This document shows positions 21,984 through 34,460 of a DNA stretch of 64,000 nucleotides, in pieces. Source of the stretch: Amanita rubescens (taxonomy: Eukaryota > Basidiomycota > Agaricomycetes > Agaricales > Amanitaceae). The stretch is taken from positions 1 through 64,000 of the forward strand of contig WION01000189.1 of assembly GCA_015039365.1 (NCBI GenBank), read 5' to 3'. The position numbers and the translations under genes were made by a program. Below the pieces are notes generated by a model. It did no database searches. It saw only the letters and a program-made list of their open reading frames with translations, and was not told the DNA's origin. The number at the start of each line of letters is the position of its first letter. The stretch's first letter is position 1.

Positions 21984-24464
21984 TCAGCTTGACCAGTCCA
22001 TCGCATGATCCGGTGGCCGCATTGCCTCGAGCATAAAAGTATCAGTGTTCCATACGCATGATGCCATTCCGCACGGCTCCTTCATGCCAATGAATAGAAG
22101 ACGAATCGTTCAAACTCGAAGGATATCTGTGGATCCCGTCTTTTCCACACCAGTCGAAATCAACGAGCATTGGTTTGCCTTCCTTGGTGATTACAATGTT
22201 GGGCAGTCGAAGGTCGGCAAAAACGATCGACTCTGAGTGAAGGATATGGAATGGCTCGCTCCACTTCTTCATAAACGGCCTTAGGGAGCAATCCCCTCGG
22301 ATACAGCTGGTAGGCATCTGTTTCTCCCACATAATCCATCACCACCACACCCAAAGCTCCCATTGTCTTCGAATTGGGATCATCCAGACTCGAGTAATGA
22401 AGCTGTGGAGCCAAGCCATGGGACGCGAGAAGACGGTGCGCGTTAGAATTATACCGCTGGACATATTTGACGATAAGTTGGTTATTATCAGAAGTGCTCT
22501 TTGCTAAATAAACAGGTTTCGTCGTGCTGAGTCGTTTGCAGTAATCGAAATTAACTTGCTGTCCAAGCGAATCAGGATAGAAACGGGTGAAAGGGAACAT
22601 GCGTTGCAAATCGGGCTTTGTAGCAATCTTCAGCTCACGATAGAACGTTTTGAGGTTTTCCAGACCCACGGACAGTGCCTTAAAGAGGCGTGCGACAGAC
22701 TCCAACGCTTTGTCGTCGTACGGATTACCCCCCGTCCAGACGTAGTCCGTCAATTGTTGAACCACAACATTTTCAATAAAGATAGCCCCCGATATACACA
22801 TCCATGGTCCTGCGACGGAGAGAATAAACGATGGACAGCAGCAAGAATTACGTATGGAGTCAAGCTGCAAAGCAGACGTTCAGTTAATTAGCTGAGTGCG
22901 GCAAGAGTTAAGGTACGGAACACACTTCGCTTGAGACCCATACTTTCCTATACAATAAGGATCCCTGAACTGTCGGATCAGAACTACCCGCGCCGAGCTC
23001 ATTCTTTAATTCATAAAATCCTGCTATCGCGTTAAGGAAGTAGGAAGTAGGAGCCAGGAAAGAGCCACCCGCGCTCGTTCGATCACTGTTGGCGCTATTG
23101 GATATCATCAACTGCGTAGCCTTAGCCAAGCAGAGCGAAGCTGCGTCATATCGCAGAGATTCCGTTTCATAAATCGCGGCCGACGCAGACATATATGTAT
23201 GCGCTATAGCATAGTCGTCGGAGGACAGGTCGATGTCGGGATCAGCAAGTGTGCGCTGAAAAAGAGAAAAAACTGGATGGAACAAATGAACAGGGAGCCC
23301 ATGATTTTCCGCTGGACGTCCATTCATAACTGGCCTTTTCTCTTGTTCGTGCTTGAAGAGAGGAATCTTCGCACCGGATGACGGTGCAACGGCGTCTTTC
23401 CCTTGCTGGACCGATCTCGCATGTTCTGCAAAATGAATAAGCCACTGGTTTCCCTATGAGATAGCGAAGTACAAGTTACGTTTCTCCAAATCAGGGAGCT
23501 CCCCGACAGGCTGAGCGACAATTAGCAGCATAGAAAACCCTGAAGAACATATACACCATAAAACATTGGCAAAACACAGGAGCAAGAGCGGAAAAAAGAT
23601 GGAGCATCAGTCAGGCAATTAGGTAAAATAAAGAGATACTCACGTGTATGCGGGACTTCCACAATGATATGGACGCCGTCGCGAGGGGCCGAGGAGAAAT
23701 GTTCCGATAATTTGTCAAGAGGGCTTAATTTGACGCATGGGATCTCCTCCAGGCTTTGAACGTGTCTAATCTTCGTGTTGATTTCCTCAGGAAGAATGGG
23801 TGAAGACAGCTTCCCGAAAATCAGATATCATCGACCCGCACAGGAAGGATTCGCCCACCTTCCAGATCACGAGGCACTTTGCGTCGATGGCAGCAAATTC
23901 ATGTTCATTCTCCTTCTTGATCATTTTCTTCAGGTGACCCACCGTCTTACTTCTTCCAATGTCGATGGGGAAAGGGTCGTCGGTATTGAGAATCCAACAG
24001 TAAACTGTCAGGTCGTCACCTGAGACAATTACTGAGCCATTTCATTGCTCTGACTGCTGATTGCTTACCGGCCTTAGATAGATCAAATGGATTGGAGCCC
24101 AATGACCAAGTGGCAGAGATTTTGGCTTGGACTAATTGAGGAGTGATGAATTAGGAAAAGTAGGTAGCAGGAACGATCAATTGAAAGCGGACTCACAATC
24201 AGGAGTCTGCTGATCCTCCACGACAAACTTGATTTTTCGAGAAGACAGGTCAAGGTTCTTGTAGCAATCCTGCAGCTCTTCGTCGTTGGCGAGAAAAACT
24301 GCCTCGTTGGTTTGGTCGATATAACCAACAATGAGGTTCTCCGGTGGAACGTTAAACTTGTGGAAGATTGTCCAGGCAAGTTCTTCCCACCTTGGAGGTG
24401 CATCAAAATGTGCAATCTCAGTTCGGTCGTTGGCCTTCTTGAGTTTGACATTAAAGAAAGACAT
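21984..24464 (-). CDS. PB1-like, Crinkler-header and kinase fusion
   Basis: Starts MSFFNVKLKKANDRTEIAHF and continues as a PB1-like ubiquitin fold (to about 24,200, ending KNLDLSSRKIKFVVED). Two short introns later comes a second ubiquitin-like domain typical of Crinkler N-termini: LTVYCWILNT..FPIDIGRSKTVGHLKKMIKKE (shown in parts), AKCLVIWK, and LSPLDKLSEHF..HIIVEVP. A middle region with FHPVFSLFQ, NELGAGSSDPTVQGSL and CCCPSFILSVAGPWMCI is the segment normally preceding the kinase in fungal Crinkler-kinase proteins. The kinase has LIVKYV (candidate Lys), FADLRLPNIV (catalytic Asp and Asn) and VDFDW in place of DFG. Extra bases at about 22,240 and 22,040 break the last part; corrected, the stop is at 21,984. 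No signal peptide. The presumed role is an intracellular effector or conflict-type kinase. The target is unknown. Confidence 0.75.
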
Positions 24465-24527
24465 GACCCAGACTCCTAAGTCTCTCGTGTGCGGGCTTAA
24501 GTAAGCGTTAACGCACAATCTCACACC

Positions 24528-25072
24528 ATGAATATCATCTCTGACCTACCCACTGAGGTCCTGATCGAAATCGTGTGCCAATGCGACAATCCAGCCATTT
24601 CAGAAACTTGCAAAACATTTGCTGCAGTCACGCATTCCATCCCATCACTTTGGACAACTGTCATTATCACGAAACGCGGGATTGGATTATGTTTGGAGAG
24701 GATGAGAGGGGGCCGCCGTTTCCAATGCTGGAGTGCATTGCGTTGCATGGGATATATGATGCCGAGCGGAGTGGTTTCGATGACGAGTTACTGGAGAAGT
24801 TTGCGCGTGAACCGAGTCTACCGCTCAAGAGGCTTGTTTTGTTGTACTGCGACTTTCCACTGCATGCGTCTACAGTGGTGGAGGCCTTTCGAGCGAGCGG
24901 GGCAGAGGAGTTCGAATGTGATGAATATGTTCCGCTGTGGGAGGCGGATGAGTGGGAGCAGCTGGAAGAGCTTGGCGTGTCTTTGACATACTGGGAGGAG
25001 TCGGAAGTAGTAGACGAAGAATGGTGGGCTTACGGGCTCAGTATCGACGCGACAGATAGCGGAGCATATTAG
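24528..25072 (+). pseudogene. F-box protein, internally deleted copy 2
   Basis: The first 48 codons are almost identical to the F-box copy at 7,783-6,357 (MNIISDLPTEVL..). The sequence then jumps, after CTGTCATT at about 24,665, to the part encoding RDWIMFGEDERGPPFPMLE. About 900 bp of the middle are missing. The junction shifts the frame, so the F-box cannot be read into the C-terminal part. The C-terminal 135 codons are intact in their own frame and lack the extra T seen in copy 1. The 3' flank to about 25,190 is also duplicated. Copy 2 is in opposite orientation and starts 64 bp from the start codon of the Crinkler-kinase gene. Confidence 0.85.
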
Positions 25073-26649
25073 AGCTGTTTTATTACCTAGTGCGTCGTGG
25101 CTGCAAACTTGAATGGGATGAAAGATCGAGGTTTTACGCGCCGAGTTTCAAGCTCTCTTCGTGGGTACCAACCACTAGATGACTAAATATACAGTCAAAG
25201 CAGTAAGGCATGGAATTGACCTCGACTAAAGTTTAACAGGAAGGCTAGGTGGAAAGACTGCCAGGTGGCGTTTAAGATGTCTTGCGTGCTATTCGACACC
25301 ATGACACATATCGTAACCATTGCCCTACGACCCGCATCTTACGACCAACGTTGACATTCGACCCCACCTGTACTTGTGTTTGACACCGCCGCCCCGCACG
25401 GCACTGACGACTTAGTATATGACTCACCAGGAAGTTCGTCCAGGAGTATGGGAATGGCAAGGAGAGCAGGACCGTGGGCGACTTTAGGGTGATAATGACA
25501 TACTCACATACACGTATCCTCCGATGAGAACGAACTGAGTTCCATGGTTACCTTACACAACCTGACTCCACCTAACACATCCAATTTCTATTCGACAAAA
25601 AAAACAAGTAAAGACGTACACCGCCTCCTCGAAACCCTCAGGTTCAGCGTCTTCCGTCCTCACGCTTGACTGCGCTCTGGGCGGATATGACGAATCCCTG
25701 AGTCGTTGCATGAGATTGTAAACTTGTACTTGACGTGCTGTCCTGGTACTGCGGTGTTTTAGGAGAACCTGCCAGAGAACCTGCCTATCTGACATATGTC
25801 AGTGGTAGTGATGGTGTCGCATTTGTGGAGCTGCACCATTTATGTACGTTGGTCATCTTTACACGCTTGTTTCCGATTTACGTAGTGGGTCTACGTAACA
25901 CTACGGGCCCGAAGTTCGGAATTGGATGGGGTTTGTGCCTGTGTCACGTACTGAACTGCAGTCTTTAGGCCTGCGCCGTACAGCTATTGTGTTCCCAAGT
26001 CTGTGCTTTTGGCCGATAAGGGAATCATGTGTACAGGAAACTGATAAGATTTGGTTTTGGTCGTTGTCTATGTCTGTGCATTCGAATAAATATAGGCTAT
26101 TCTGTTCTGTGATAAACATCGTAAACAAAGTTCACACTGCCACTTGAAACATTAATTTCATAAGCCGAGTTGGAAATGTCGTTACAATGATGGGCCTAAC
26201 AGTGTGAGCAATTCAACGTCGAGGTATGAGGAGGACGCGCGAAGAAGGCAGGAAAAGAAGGATCAACCCAAATTTGGCGACAAGGTTATAAAAGTTAATA
26301 ATGCACTGTTCAGACGCAAGTAAAAAGTCAAAACGCAAATGTGATATAAATAGAACACTCTTTGCGCTCCCGCAATTGGGCAATATGTTTCATTGTATAT
26401 TTGGCTTTTGAATTAGTGACAGCCCAGTCACTCCACAATCTGTGTATGTACATATCGCCTACCTAGATGACTACCACGAATTTATTTCAGTCATACAGCA
26501 AAGTTCACATGCTAAGAATCTCGTGAAAGTGATTTACATAACTGGGTACACCCATAAATTGCTCGTGACAAACGAACAAGTCCTAAAACAAATTCGCCCG
26601 CGTCGAGTCGTCCACTCATTCCTTCGTACCGGGCCAACGCGGCAACGCC
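25073..26649. other. Gap without a confident gene
   Basis: The first 120 bp are the duplicated F-box 3' flank. A minus-strand frame at 25,795-25,553 (TARQVQVYNLMQRLRDS, then acidic) looks weakly coding and could be one exon of an unidentified gene. No matching exons are convincing. The remaining 26,000-26,649 holds nothing recognisable before the glycosidase start. Confidence 0.35.
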
Positions 26650-27940
26650 ATGACAAAACTATTTAACGCCGCCACTTTCTTGATCCTCGGGCTGAGGACA
26701 GCCGCTGCCGCGTCCTTGCATTCCAAACTCGCTATACCATACGATCCGGGGTTCGACATCTTCAAAGTCCTTCAGTTGGCGGTAGCCCTTCCAGTCGCAT
26801 TCGTGGGAGTTCGGTGCGGCCTGTGAGGCTTTGCTTGAGCTGTTCGACCCGGACTATTTCTGTTTTCGGAGACGCGCCGTTCCCCGCGCCTATGGTCACA
26901 GCAAGCGAGAGTATATCCCTCACGTACGCATCGAATAAATTCCAGATTGGAAATGGGTCGAATACGTTGATTAATGGAGCTGGTGCTGTAGGGGACCCGG
27001 CCAGTCTCGGTATCAGCGCGTACTTGTTGGGCAAGACGAATGCGACGCTGGCAGCAGCTGCAATAGCAGAGCTTGATTATGTCTTGTATCAAGCGCCCAG
27101 ATATTCCAACGGTGCTATTTCGCAGCGGGCTGACGTCGCCGAACTATGGTGAGTGTGGGCATAATCACATGGGATGCTGAGCAGTTGCTGATTTCTCGGA
27201 TAGGTCTGACTTTATGTACATGGCGCCTCCGTTTATTGCGTATTATGGTGCAGCCACGAACAATCTCACCATTCTTCAACAAGCTGTGGATCAGAGCACG
27301 TTTTATCGACAGATTTTGGCGTACGCGAACGATCCCCTCCAGGGTGCATGGATGCATATCATTGGACCGCAGAGCGAGGATCAAGGCCTTTGGTCCACAG
27401 GGAAACGGATGGGCAGCAGCAGGGATGACTCGCGTCTTGGCTACCGTCCTAAAGGCGCCTATTGCAAGGCGCAACCCTGCATGGCAAAGGCAGGCCGTTT
27501 ATCAGCTTAGCTCGTACATCCAAGAAATCCTAGATGCAGCAATTATGTCAGGATCTGACTTGGGTTTGTTGCACAATTACTGGAACCCGGACCAGGGTTC
27601 AAACCATACCTATGGAGAGGCGTCAGGGACTAGTTTGCTTGCGGCGGTTGCGTACCGGATGGCGGTGTTGCCTTGTGGATTGTCCGACGCGAAGGTTTTG
27701 GAATATTCGACGTGGGCCGACGCAATTAGATTCACTCTTGGAGGAACCGACCTTGAAGGGAATCCGCACGTGACGTCGAATGGGACGGTTACTCCTACCG
27801 TGGACCCGCTTGACTGGCAAAGTCCTGTGCCGTATACTGCGGGAAGCCCGGAGGGACAAAACTTTGTCGTATTGATGTATGCAGCGTGGAGAGATTGTGT
27901 TAAGGCCGGTGTTTGCGAAGGATATGACATACTACGCTAG
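26650..27940 (+). CDS. Six-hairpin glycosidase (GH88/GH105-like), copy 1, frameshifted
   Basis: Paralogue of the gene at 49,499-48,223. The start at 26,650 gives a signal peptide (TFLILGLRTAAA). The family core follows: SHSWEFGAACEALLELF, GDPASLGISAYLLGKT, and, across an intron at about 27,149-27,203, LWSDFMYMAPPFIAYYGA. This last holds the Asp expected as acid catalyst in GH88/GH105 enzymes. Then come GAWMHIIGP, WSTGNGWAAAGMTRVLAT, SGTSLLAAVAYRMAVL and the C-terminal FVVLMYAAWRDCVKAG. Shifts at about 26,785, 26,862 and 27,399 (an extra A in WSTGNGW) break the frame. The family cleaves unsaturated uronyl sugars in pectin- or glucuronan-type oligosaccharides. Whether this gene is functional depends on whether the indels are real. 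Confidence 0.75.
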
Positions 27941-28229
27941 TAGTAGATTCTTGGACATTATTTAATATATTTATTGAAGTGGGGTTGATAGCCTGATAAG
28001 CGATTGCGGCAGATCTGGAACAGGACGCTAGAGGGAAATTGCATGTAACGTTGAAAGGGACGGTGCTCATGCACATGTCCCATGCTATGACCAGATTTAT
28101 TGAAGTGGGCCGATAAGCGATCGGCAGATCTTTGGGAGCGTGGGAACATTGGGGGGCCAGTCTTCCGTTATGCGTTCTCTTAAACATGTTGCCCAACGCT
28201 TTTTTGTTCATTTGCTTCCTTCCTCCACC
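27941..28229. repeat. Imperfect direct repeat between glycosidase and ATP-citrate lyase
   Basis: The word tttattgaagtggg at 27,970 recurs at 28,096. In both copies it is followed by a similar gataagcgat..ggcagatct block, giving a roughly 45-bp imperfect direct repeat 126 bp apart. The rest is the presumed promoter of ATP-citrate lyase. No TATA box is evident. Confidence 0.45.
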
Positions 28230-31200
28230 ATGTCCTCCAAAGGTGAGCGCGATGGTGGTGATCTAGCTATCTGTCCCCTTATCATACATTCTTTTAGCTA
28301 TCCGTGAATACGATGCTAAGCTTCTCCTGGCCTACTGGCTAGAGAGAGCTCCGCCTGTCGCACCCCATGCGCAGGTAAAGACAAAGTTCAGCTACCCTGC
28401 ACCCAAAGTCGCCCAGGTTTCCTGGGATCCAGAAACCAATTCCATCACTCCCGACTCTAAACTCCCGAGCTGGGTTTACACCACCAAACTCGTAGCCAAG
28501 CCAGATCAGTTGATCAAGCGGCGTGGAAAGGCCGGACTTCTCGCTCTCAATAAGACCTGGGACGAGGCAAAAACGTGGATCTCTGAGCGTGCTGGAAAAC
28601 CCCAAAAAGTACGTGTTTCGGCCGCACTTCACACTCAATGTCCATATGACCGCGACATAGTCTGCTCTATCGCGGTGATCATAACCTTCCCTATCTGATC
28701 GCCGTCACATCTATTAATTGTTTTCCGGCACGCATTTTGACGCGTTCATCTCTTTTTCGTCCATTTACCCACGTGACACCGTTTTTGACGTCTTTTTCTC
28801 GGTTAGGTTGAAGCGGTCACTGGGACCCTGAACAACTTCATCGTCGAACCTTTCCTTCCTCACCCCTCCAACACCGAATATTACGTCTGCATCACGTCTG
28901 CGCGTGAAGGCGATAACGTCCTCTTCACGCATGAGGGCGGTGTCGATATTGGCGATGTCGATGCAAAGGCCCTCGTTCTCAATATCCCCGTGACAGAGCC
29001 ATTCCCTTCTCGAGAGACAATAGCGGAGACCCTGCTCAAGCACGTGTCTGCCGAAAAGAAGGAAACGCTAGTCGACTTCCTTGTTCGTCTATACAGCGTT
29101 TACGTCGACCTTCACTTTGCCTACCTTGAAATCAACCCTCTCGTCGTCCTTGACGCTGTCGACGGTGGCGAGCCTCAAGTATGTTATCTTGACATGGCTG
29201 CCAAACTTGATCAGACTGCGGAAAGCTTATGTGGACCCAAATGGGCAATCGCACGTGACCTTACCGTCTACCAGCAGAACGAATCAAGCAGCGTGAAAGC
29301 CGCTTCATCGGGAAAGAGTGTCGTCAATGCTGACCGCGGTCCACCTATGGTGAGTGCCTGGAGCGCACATAGGCATGGATACCATCTGATGTACGCAATC
29401 AGGTTTGGCCCGCTCCTTTTGGCCGTGACTTGACCAGGGAAGAAGCATACATTCAAAAACTTGACGCGTCAACTGGCGCATCGTTGAAGCTCACCGTGCT
29501 GAATGCAGAGGGTAAAGTGTGGACCATGGTCGCTGGAGGCGGTGCTAGTGTCGTCTATTCCGATGCTATCGCCGCACATGGTTTCGCTCATGAGCTCGCC
29601 AACTATGGTGAATATTCTGGAGCGCCGAGTGAGGGTCAAACGTACGAATATGCCAAAACCATCAGTAAGCCGATCTTCCGTTATTGATTAGGCAAAGTCT
29701 GATCCTCTATAGTTGACCTGATGACGCGCGGATCACCTCAACCCGATGGCAAGATCCTGATTATTGGTGGTGGTATCGCGAATTTCACAAACGTAGCGGC
29801 TACATTCAAGGGTATCATTCCGCGCCCTGAAGGAGTACAAGAACCAACTCATCGTGCACTCCGTCAAAATCTTTGTTAGGCGTGGAGGACCCAACTACCA
29901 GGAGGGTCTCCAGGCGATGCGCTTGCTCGGTGAAAGCCTCGGCGTTCCCATCCGCGTCTTTGGCCCGGACACGCACATCACGGAGATCGTGCCCCTTGCT
30001 CTCGGCGTTGAAATCAAGAAGGCAAGGAGATCGATATCAAATCCGTTCAGGTTGAAACACCTCCCACCCGCGTAACCAGAGTCGAGGAGCCTCCCGAGAA
30101 TGCCAACGTCGGTGCGATCCATCCTGGTGGAGAGCGCACCCAGGCATCGGACCAGATTGTCCACTTCCAGACCTCCGCAGGCACTTCTCGGCCGTCATAC
30201 CGACCATTCGATGGAAACACCCGCTCTTTCGTCTATGGTTTGCAACCCCGTGCTATCCAGGGAATGCTCGACTTCGATTATTCTTGCGGTCGCTCAACTC
30301 CCTCCGTAGCTGCTATGATCTATCCCTTCGGCGGCCATCACATTCAGAAGTTCTACTGGGGTACCAAAGAGACTCTCCTTCCGGTCTACACTAGCGTGAA
30401 GGATGCCGTCGCCAAGCACCCTGACGTCGATGTCGTCGTCAACTTTGCCAGTAGCCGTAGCGTCTACAGCAGTACGCTAGAGTGCATGACTTTCTCCCAG
30501 ATCAAAGCGATTGCATTGATCGCTGAAGGCGTTCCTGAACGACACGCGCGAGAGATTCTTTGGATGGCCCAGGCGAAGGGCATTCTTATCATCGGTCCGG
30601 CAACCGTCGGTGGTATCAAGCCTGGCTGCTTCAGGATCGGAAACTCTGGAGGGTACGTGAGTTTCACCACGCATGAGACGTTTCATGACATATATGTTAT
30701 ACAGTATGATGGACAACATCATTTCCTCGAAGCTTTACCGGCCTGGTTCCGTTGGTTACGTATCGAAGTCCGGAGGCATGTCCAACGAGCTCAACAATAT
30801 CTTGTCACTCGTCACCGATGGTACATACGAGGGTATCGCCATTGGTGGTGACCGTTACCCGGGAACCACCTTCATCGACCATCTTTTGCGCTACGAGCAA
30901 GACCCTGATTGCAAGATGCTCGTACTGCTCGGTGAAGTCGGCGGTATTGAGGAGTACCGCGTCATCGAGGCCGTCAAGAAGGGCATTATCAAGAAACCCA
31001 TCATCGCCTGGGCTATTGGTACCTGCGCCAAGATGTTCACGACCGAAGTGCAATTCGGTCACGCAGGCAGTATGGCAAACAGTGACATGGAGACCGCCGA
31101 TGCCAAGAATCGCGCTATGAAGGAAGCCGGATTCATTGTCCCCGACACAGTTCGAGGAGCTGCCCCAAGTACTGAAAGACACCTACCAGCGTCTTGTCAG

Positions 31201-32358
31201 AAATGGAACGATTGTACCGAGGAAGGACAAGGAACCTCCTACCATTCCCATGGACTACAAATGGGCACAGGTACGTGACGCGACCCAGATATTGATTCCT
31301 AAGCTAATCAATTCTTAGGAACTCGGTCTCATCAGAAAGCCAGCAGCAGTTCATCTCCACCATTTCCGACGAACGTGGCCAAGAGTTACTCTATGCCGGC
31401 ATGCGTATCTCTGATGTCTTCAAGGAGGACGTTGGTGTCGGTGGTGTCGTCAGCTTGCTCTGGTTCAAACGCCGTCAGTATACCTTTGTATCTTCGAGAC
31501 GCTTATGATTGACGATGACATCTAGGTCTACCACCCTGGGCTACCAAGTTTATCGAGATGGTGTTGATGTTGACTGCCGATCACGGTCCCGCCTGTCTCT
31601 GGCGCCATGAACACTATCGTGGCTACCCGTGCCGGCAAAGACTTAATCTCGTCACTCGCTTCTGGTCTATTGACGATCGGTAGCCGTTTCGGTGGTGCCC
31701 TCGATGAAGCCGCCGCCATGTTCTCTAATGCTCGTGATACTGGCATGACGCCGCGCGAGTTTGTCGACAGCTGCAGAAAGGCAAACAAACTGAGTTCGTG
31801 AAAATTTCTTTCTCCTTCTCTGATTGGCTCATTTTTCATTAGTCAGCGGTATTGGGCACAAGATCAAGAGCGTCAACAACCCAGATCTTCGTGTTGAGCT
31901 CGTCAAGGAGTATGTTCGCAAGCACTTCCCCAGTCATAGCTTGCTGGACTATGCCCTCGCCGTTGAAAAAGTGACGACGTCAAAGAAAGACACGGTAAGT
32001 TGATCGATCTCCATAAAAGGCAGTTCTCATCGATTTACAGCTTATCCTCAACGTTGATGGCTGCATTGCCGTTTGCTTCGTCGACCTATTGCGCGATAGT
32101 GGCGCTTTCACGTCGGATGAAGCTGATGAATACATCAAGGTTTGGTGTTCTTGGACTTTAACGTGACTAGACACTGATCAATGACCGTAGATTGGTACAT
32201 TGAACGGCCTCTTCGTCCTCGGACGTAGCATCGGCTTTATCGGACACCACCTTGACCAGAAGCGTCTGCGTGCTCCTCTCTACCGTCATCCGGCCGATGA
32301 CATCTTTATCAACATGGCGGACGTTTCTCAGCCTCGTGTGCTGGGCAAGATGCAATAA
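28230..32358 (+). CDS. acl1: ATP-citrate lyase, fused form
   Basis: Cytosolic enzyme making acetyl-CoA and oxaloacetate from citrate, CoA and ATP; it feeds lipid and sterol synthesis. The whole protein is recognisable. The ATP-grasp N-terminus runs [19 protein letters not shown]. Next come the citrate-binding region ([13 protein letters not shown]), the CoA-ligase part ([44 protein letters not shown]) and the phospho-His loop [12 protein letters not shown]. The C-terminal citrate-synthase-like domain ([42 protein letters not shown]) ends at 32,358. About ten introns; the first two are 28,243-28,297 and 28,609-28,806. One-base insertions at about 29,821, 31,148, 31,348 and 31,592 and a loss at about 30,020 break the frame in a gene expected to be essential. 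These look like sequence errors. A partial relic of its 3' end lies at 845-1,110. Confidence 0.93.
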
Positions 32359-32497
32359 ATGCTCATATATCTTTCTTGTCTGGTCATGTTCTTTGCTCCT
32401 GTCGCGCTCTCGAATCGGATGCTCTTGCACGTATAAGAAAAAAGTAGAGTTGTGCTTGTAATATCATTGTTATCGTCATACCAAGCTTCTTGTCAAG
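32359..32497. terminator. 3' flank of ATP-citrate lyase
   Basis: The stretch after the stop has ataaatgc and ataagaaaaaag, plausible polyadenylation-signal-like words within 100 bp. It ends where the tandem duplication begins. Confidence 0.3.
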
Positions 32498-32746
32498 CCA
32501 ATGTCACACGAAATGAAATGTTTTTCTTTTTCAAATGTGGGATATTAGTGATAATGTTCCTGTCAGATGCAGATCTATTCCTTAATCGCCTCGTAGAGTT
32601 CTTGAGCAGCATTGGTTAGACGATTCTCACACTGAATGCACAAGCATTCACTTCTGGTCCGGCGGGTCCTGGTCCAATCTTGAACTCTTAAATGCAAATT
32701 TCCATTACAACCACCCCCGATACATATCTACTGAGCATGATCTCAT

Positions 32747-33285
32747 TCATATCCCCGTATTCTCGTGCATCCAAACGGCACCAGCTGTGCCCTTCCAAGT
32801 CCCTTCACGCAATGACGACACATTAGTTAGTAACATTCCTCGAATAGAATAATAAAAAAAATGAACTATACCTCTAGGACCCATCGCGCGCTTCGAGGAC
32901 AGAAGTATTTTTTCAAGTCACTAGAGATACTTGAGTTTCTATACAAGACGTCGAATTAGCAACGGTACCGCTTGTACTAGTACGTCGTCGTTCCGCGTCC
33001 GGCGCGAGATGGCGAAAGATTTTGCCTCCATTTCCGAAACATATACCTATTCACATTTTTTATGATAGGACGGCAGGCCCTGATGGGATTGAAGTAACAC
33101 CTGGATTCCAACTCGATGGTATCACGTTCTTTGATACTTGGCGTTCTGGGAGGAGGGGGGGGTTGAGGACTAGCGTATGAGATAACGACGCGGATAACTT
33201 ACTCGATGGGAAGGCCAGCCACGGAGGTTATCATGAGAACGAGTTGGACAAGGACGATGAGCGTCACCGTGGTGAACTTTGCCAT
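32747..33285 (-). pseudogene. Small secreted protein family, copy 1 (truncated)
   Basis: Exon 1 encodes a signal peptide (MAKFTTVTLIVLVQLVLM, then ITSVAG/LPIE). A GT-AG intron leads to exon 2, opening with the family block TPSIKERDTIELESR. In the spliced frame exon 2 meets a TAG two codons before its 3' splice donor (ACGTACTAGTACAAGCG). The later blocks, including the conserved end GTWKGTAGAVWMHEN at about 32,790-32,747, are therefore not reached. It may make a truncated secreted peptide of about 87 residues or nothing. Copy 2 shares the same TAG, so truncation preceded the tandem duplication. The promoter hairpin and TATA box are intact. Confidence 0.6.
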
Positions 33286-33341
33286 AGAGTTGGAGCTTGA
33301 AGAGAGATAGGTATCAAGAGTAATCTGGGGGCGTAGTTGTT

Positions 33342-33402
33342 CAAGTGACCGGCACTTGGGCGAACTGGGGCAAAGGTCGCGGGGATGATGTTCCTTTATA
33401 TG
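33342..33402 (-). promoter_or_regulatory. TATA box plus 5' hairpin, secreted protein copy 1
   Basis: On the minus strand CATATAAAGG (33,402-33,393) is followed 35 bp later by the hairpin CAAGTGCCGGTCACTTG (33,358-33,342): six-base arms and a five-base loop. The hairpin lies where transcription should start, 57 bp before the ATG. Confidence 0.65.
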
Positions 33403-33838
33403 TGCCCTGGAGCTTCAGCTATCAACGTATCAACAATTGGTGATGCAGATTTAAGCCCCGACAGCGGGCAGCGCCGCTAGCGCAACAGCCGAATCTACAG
33501 CTGGTTTCAGAACGATCACCACAGTGATGGTATAGAATTCCCGGTTAACTCGGAAATACGATCAAAGGGTGACTTACAATTCCATGCCAATGTCACACGA
33601 AATGAAATGTTTTTCTTTTTCAAATGTTGGATATCAGTCTGACACATATCTATCCGTAACCGCTTCGTTGAGTCCTTGAGCGGCATTGGTTAGATGATTC
33701 TCACGTTGAATGTTCGTTGCTGTCTCACGACAAGCATTCGCTTCTGGTCCGGCGGGTCCTGGTCCAATCTTGAACTCAAATTTCCATTACAACCATCCCC
33801 GATACATGTCTACTGAGCATGAGTTGGCATGATCTCAT

Positions 33839-34376
33839 TCATATCCCCGTATTCTCATGCGTCCAAACGGCACCAGCTGTGCCCTTCCAAGTCCCTTCAC
33901 GCAATGACGACATATTAGTTAACATTCCTCGAGCAGAATATTAAAAAAAAGAACTATACCTCTAGGACCCATCGCGCGCTTCGAGGACAGAAGTATTTTT
34001 CAAGTCACTAGAGATACTTGAGTTTCTATACAAGACGCTAAATTAGCAACGGTACCGCTTGTACTAGTACATCGTCGTTCCGCTGGGATTCACTGGTCCG
34101 GCGCGATATGGCGAGGGATTTTGCCTCCATCTCCGTCTATTCATCTTTTTTATCATCCTGGAAGCAGATCCTGGTGGGATTGAAGTAATACCTGGATTCC
34201 AACTCGATGGTATCACGTTCTTTGATACTTGGCGTTCTGGGAGAGGGTGTGTGTTGAGGACTAGAGTATGAGATGAGGGCGTGGACAACTTACTCGATGG
34301 GAAGGCCAGCCACGGAGGTTATCACGAGAACGAGTTGGACAAGGACGATGAGTGTCGCCGTGGTGAATTTTGCCAT
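33839..34376 (-). pseudogene. Small secreted protein family, copy 2 (truncated)
   Basis: Tandem duplicate of copy 1. Exon 1 gives the same signal peptide (MAKFTTATLIVLVQLVLV, cleavage after SVAG). The intron at about 34,292-34,236 leads to exon 2 with TPSIKERDTIELESR. The spliced frame stops early at a TAG (KKDE then stop, about 34,137) and also carries the TAG shared with copy 1. The C-terminal block GTWKGTAGAVWTHEN is still recognisable at 33,880-33,839 but cannot be joined in frame. An alternative splice into another frame would give a Pro/Arg-rich tail without family character. Confidence 0.6.
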
Positions 34377-34460
34377 AGGGATCGAAAAAGAGAGTTGGGG
34401 CTTGAAGAGAGATAGGTGTCAAGAGTAATTGGGGGGCGTAGTTGTTCAACGTTCAACGTT

